From assembly GCF_947504225.1 (NCBI RefSeq), contig NZ_CANNGT010000003.1, positions 120,288 to 184,287 of the forward strand: DNA of 64,000 nt, written 5' to 3'. Positions 63,534-64,000 of this stretch are shown here, in pieces; position 1 is the first letter of the stretch, and every line of letters starts with the position of its first letter. The stretch comes from Brumimicrobium ulvae (GTDB lineage Bacteria; Bacteroidota; Bacteroidia; Flavobacteriales_D; Crocinitomicaceae). The notes below the pieces were generated by a model. It had not been told where the DNA came from. It searched no databases and saw only the letters and a list, made by a program, of their open reading frames with translations. The position numbers and the translations under genes were made by a program.

Positions 63534-64000
63534 GAGTTCAATTTTTATTAAATATCTTATTGGCTGTTGTTTGGGTGTTCTTAACAGGAACAGTTAATGC
63601 AACCAACTTTGCTTTTGGATTTATCCTGAGTTACTTAGTCCTTTGGTTGATTAGCAGCAATGATGACAAGAGGAAGTATTTTGTCATTGGTCCGCGTATC
63701 ATTGGTTTTGCATTTTACTTTTTATATGAATTAGTAAAAGCCAACCTACAAGTTGCAGCTGATGTAGTGACACCAAAGTTTTACATGGAACCAGGAATTG
63801 TTAAGTATCCATTAGATGCAAAATCAGATTTAGAAATTACTTTGTTGGCCAATGTAATCACATTAACACCAGGAACCCTGAGCCTTGATGTTTCAGATGA
63901 TAGAAAAGTATTGTATATCCATGCCATGTATGTCAGTGATAAAGATGAGTTTATCGACAGCATTAAAAATGGATTTGAAAAACGAATTTTGAAAATAGTC
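63530..64000 (+). CDS. mrpE: Mrp antiporter subunit E, 3' end outside window
   Basis: 157 codons are visible from the ATG at 63530 (overlapping the mrpD stop) to the window edge with no stop. [40 protein letters not shown] supplies the N-terminal helices. KANLQVAADVVTPKFYMEPGIVKYPLDAKSDLEITLLANVITLTPGTLSLDV is the MrpE signature. mrpF and mrpG are expected just beyond the edge. Confidence 0.93.
   Translation, partial: MRVQFLLNILLAVVWVFLTGTVNATNFAFGFILSYLVLWLISSNDDKRKYFVIGPRIIGFAFYFLYELVKANLQVAADVVTPKFYMEPGIVKYPLDAKSDLEITLLANVITLTPGTLSLDVSDDRKVLYIHAMYVSDKDEFIDSIKNGFEKRILKIV

Noticed and set aside
1-64000. tRNA or rRNA genes
   Set aside because: Intergenic stretches were scanned by eye for cloverleaf ends and conserved rRNA blocks, and none was seen; a dedicated tRNA search could still find one.

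Overview
The window looks like chromosome of a Bacteroidota bacterium, most likely order Flavobacteriales and plausibly a Crocinitomicaceae/Fluviicola-like lineage (the family is inference). The grounds are AT-rich DNA, three secreted proteins with C-terminal type IX secretion (T9SS) sorting domains, one of them the gliding-motility-associated type, Bacteroidota promoters (TAnnTTTG, sometimes with TTTG 20 bases upstream), no obvious Shine-Dalgarno sequences, and families common in that phylum (DUF2279, DUF4268, DUF1987/SiaC, Bacteroidota PurM). No rRNA, tRNA, CRISPR array, prophage or restriction system was seen.

Layout. 0-8 kb: the 3' end of dnaK, a T9SS cargo protein, purM-prfA, then a 1.7-kb repeat island (two palindromic elements flanking an IS200-like REP-associated transposase), then pyrF. 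8-19 kb: one 3477-residue surface protein on the minus strand, about half of it near-identical HYR-like repeats, preceded by a small secreted protein. 19-25 kb: metal efflux (CDF), adenine deaminase, small exported proteins and an M3 peptidase lipoprotein. 25-32.5 kb: a dense plus-strand run (IF2-N-like Lys/Glu-rich protein, DUF4268, acyl-CoA carboxylase beta subunit, ElaA-type acetyltransferase, M13 peptidase, miaA). 32.5-38.5 kb: a lipoprotein, rpsA with a structured leader, a 175-bp foldback element, a membrane-YceI fusion and a DUF2279 protein. 38.5-46.7 kb: fabF, rhomboid protease, menD and a large T9SS-exported peptidoglycan amidase. 46.8-58.8 kb: an ABC exporter overlapping a substrate-binding-fold gene, rlmB, the upp/membrane protein/HAD run, SiaC-like protein, the tag/barrel/BadF run, a gamma-carbonic-anhydrase-like protein, a thioesterase, and a Sua5-helicase pair. 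58.9 kb to the end: the Mrp cation/proton antiporter operon A-B-C-D-E, with E cut by the window edge.

Most genes are housekeeping: nucleotide synthesis and salvage (purM, pyrF, upp, adenine deaminase), translation and RNA modification (prfA, rpsA, miaA, rlmB, Sua5), lipid and menaquinone synthesis (fabF, menD), proteolysis and ion homeostasis. The parts that go beyond routine annotation are the transposase/palindrome island between prfA and pyrF, the 1488-bp tandem macro-repeats in the giant surface gene, a possible kissing-loop leader before rpsA, and the foldback element downstream of rpsA.
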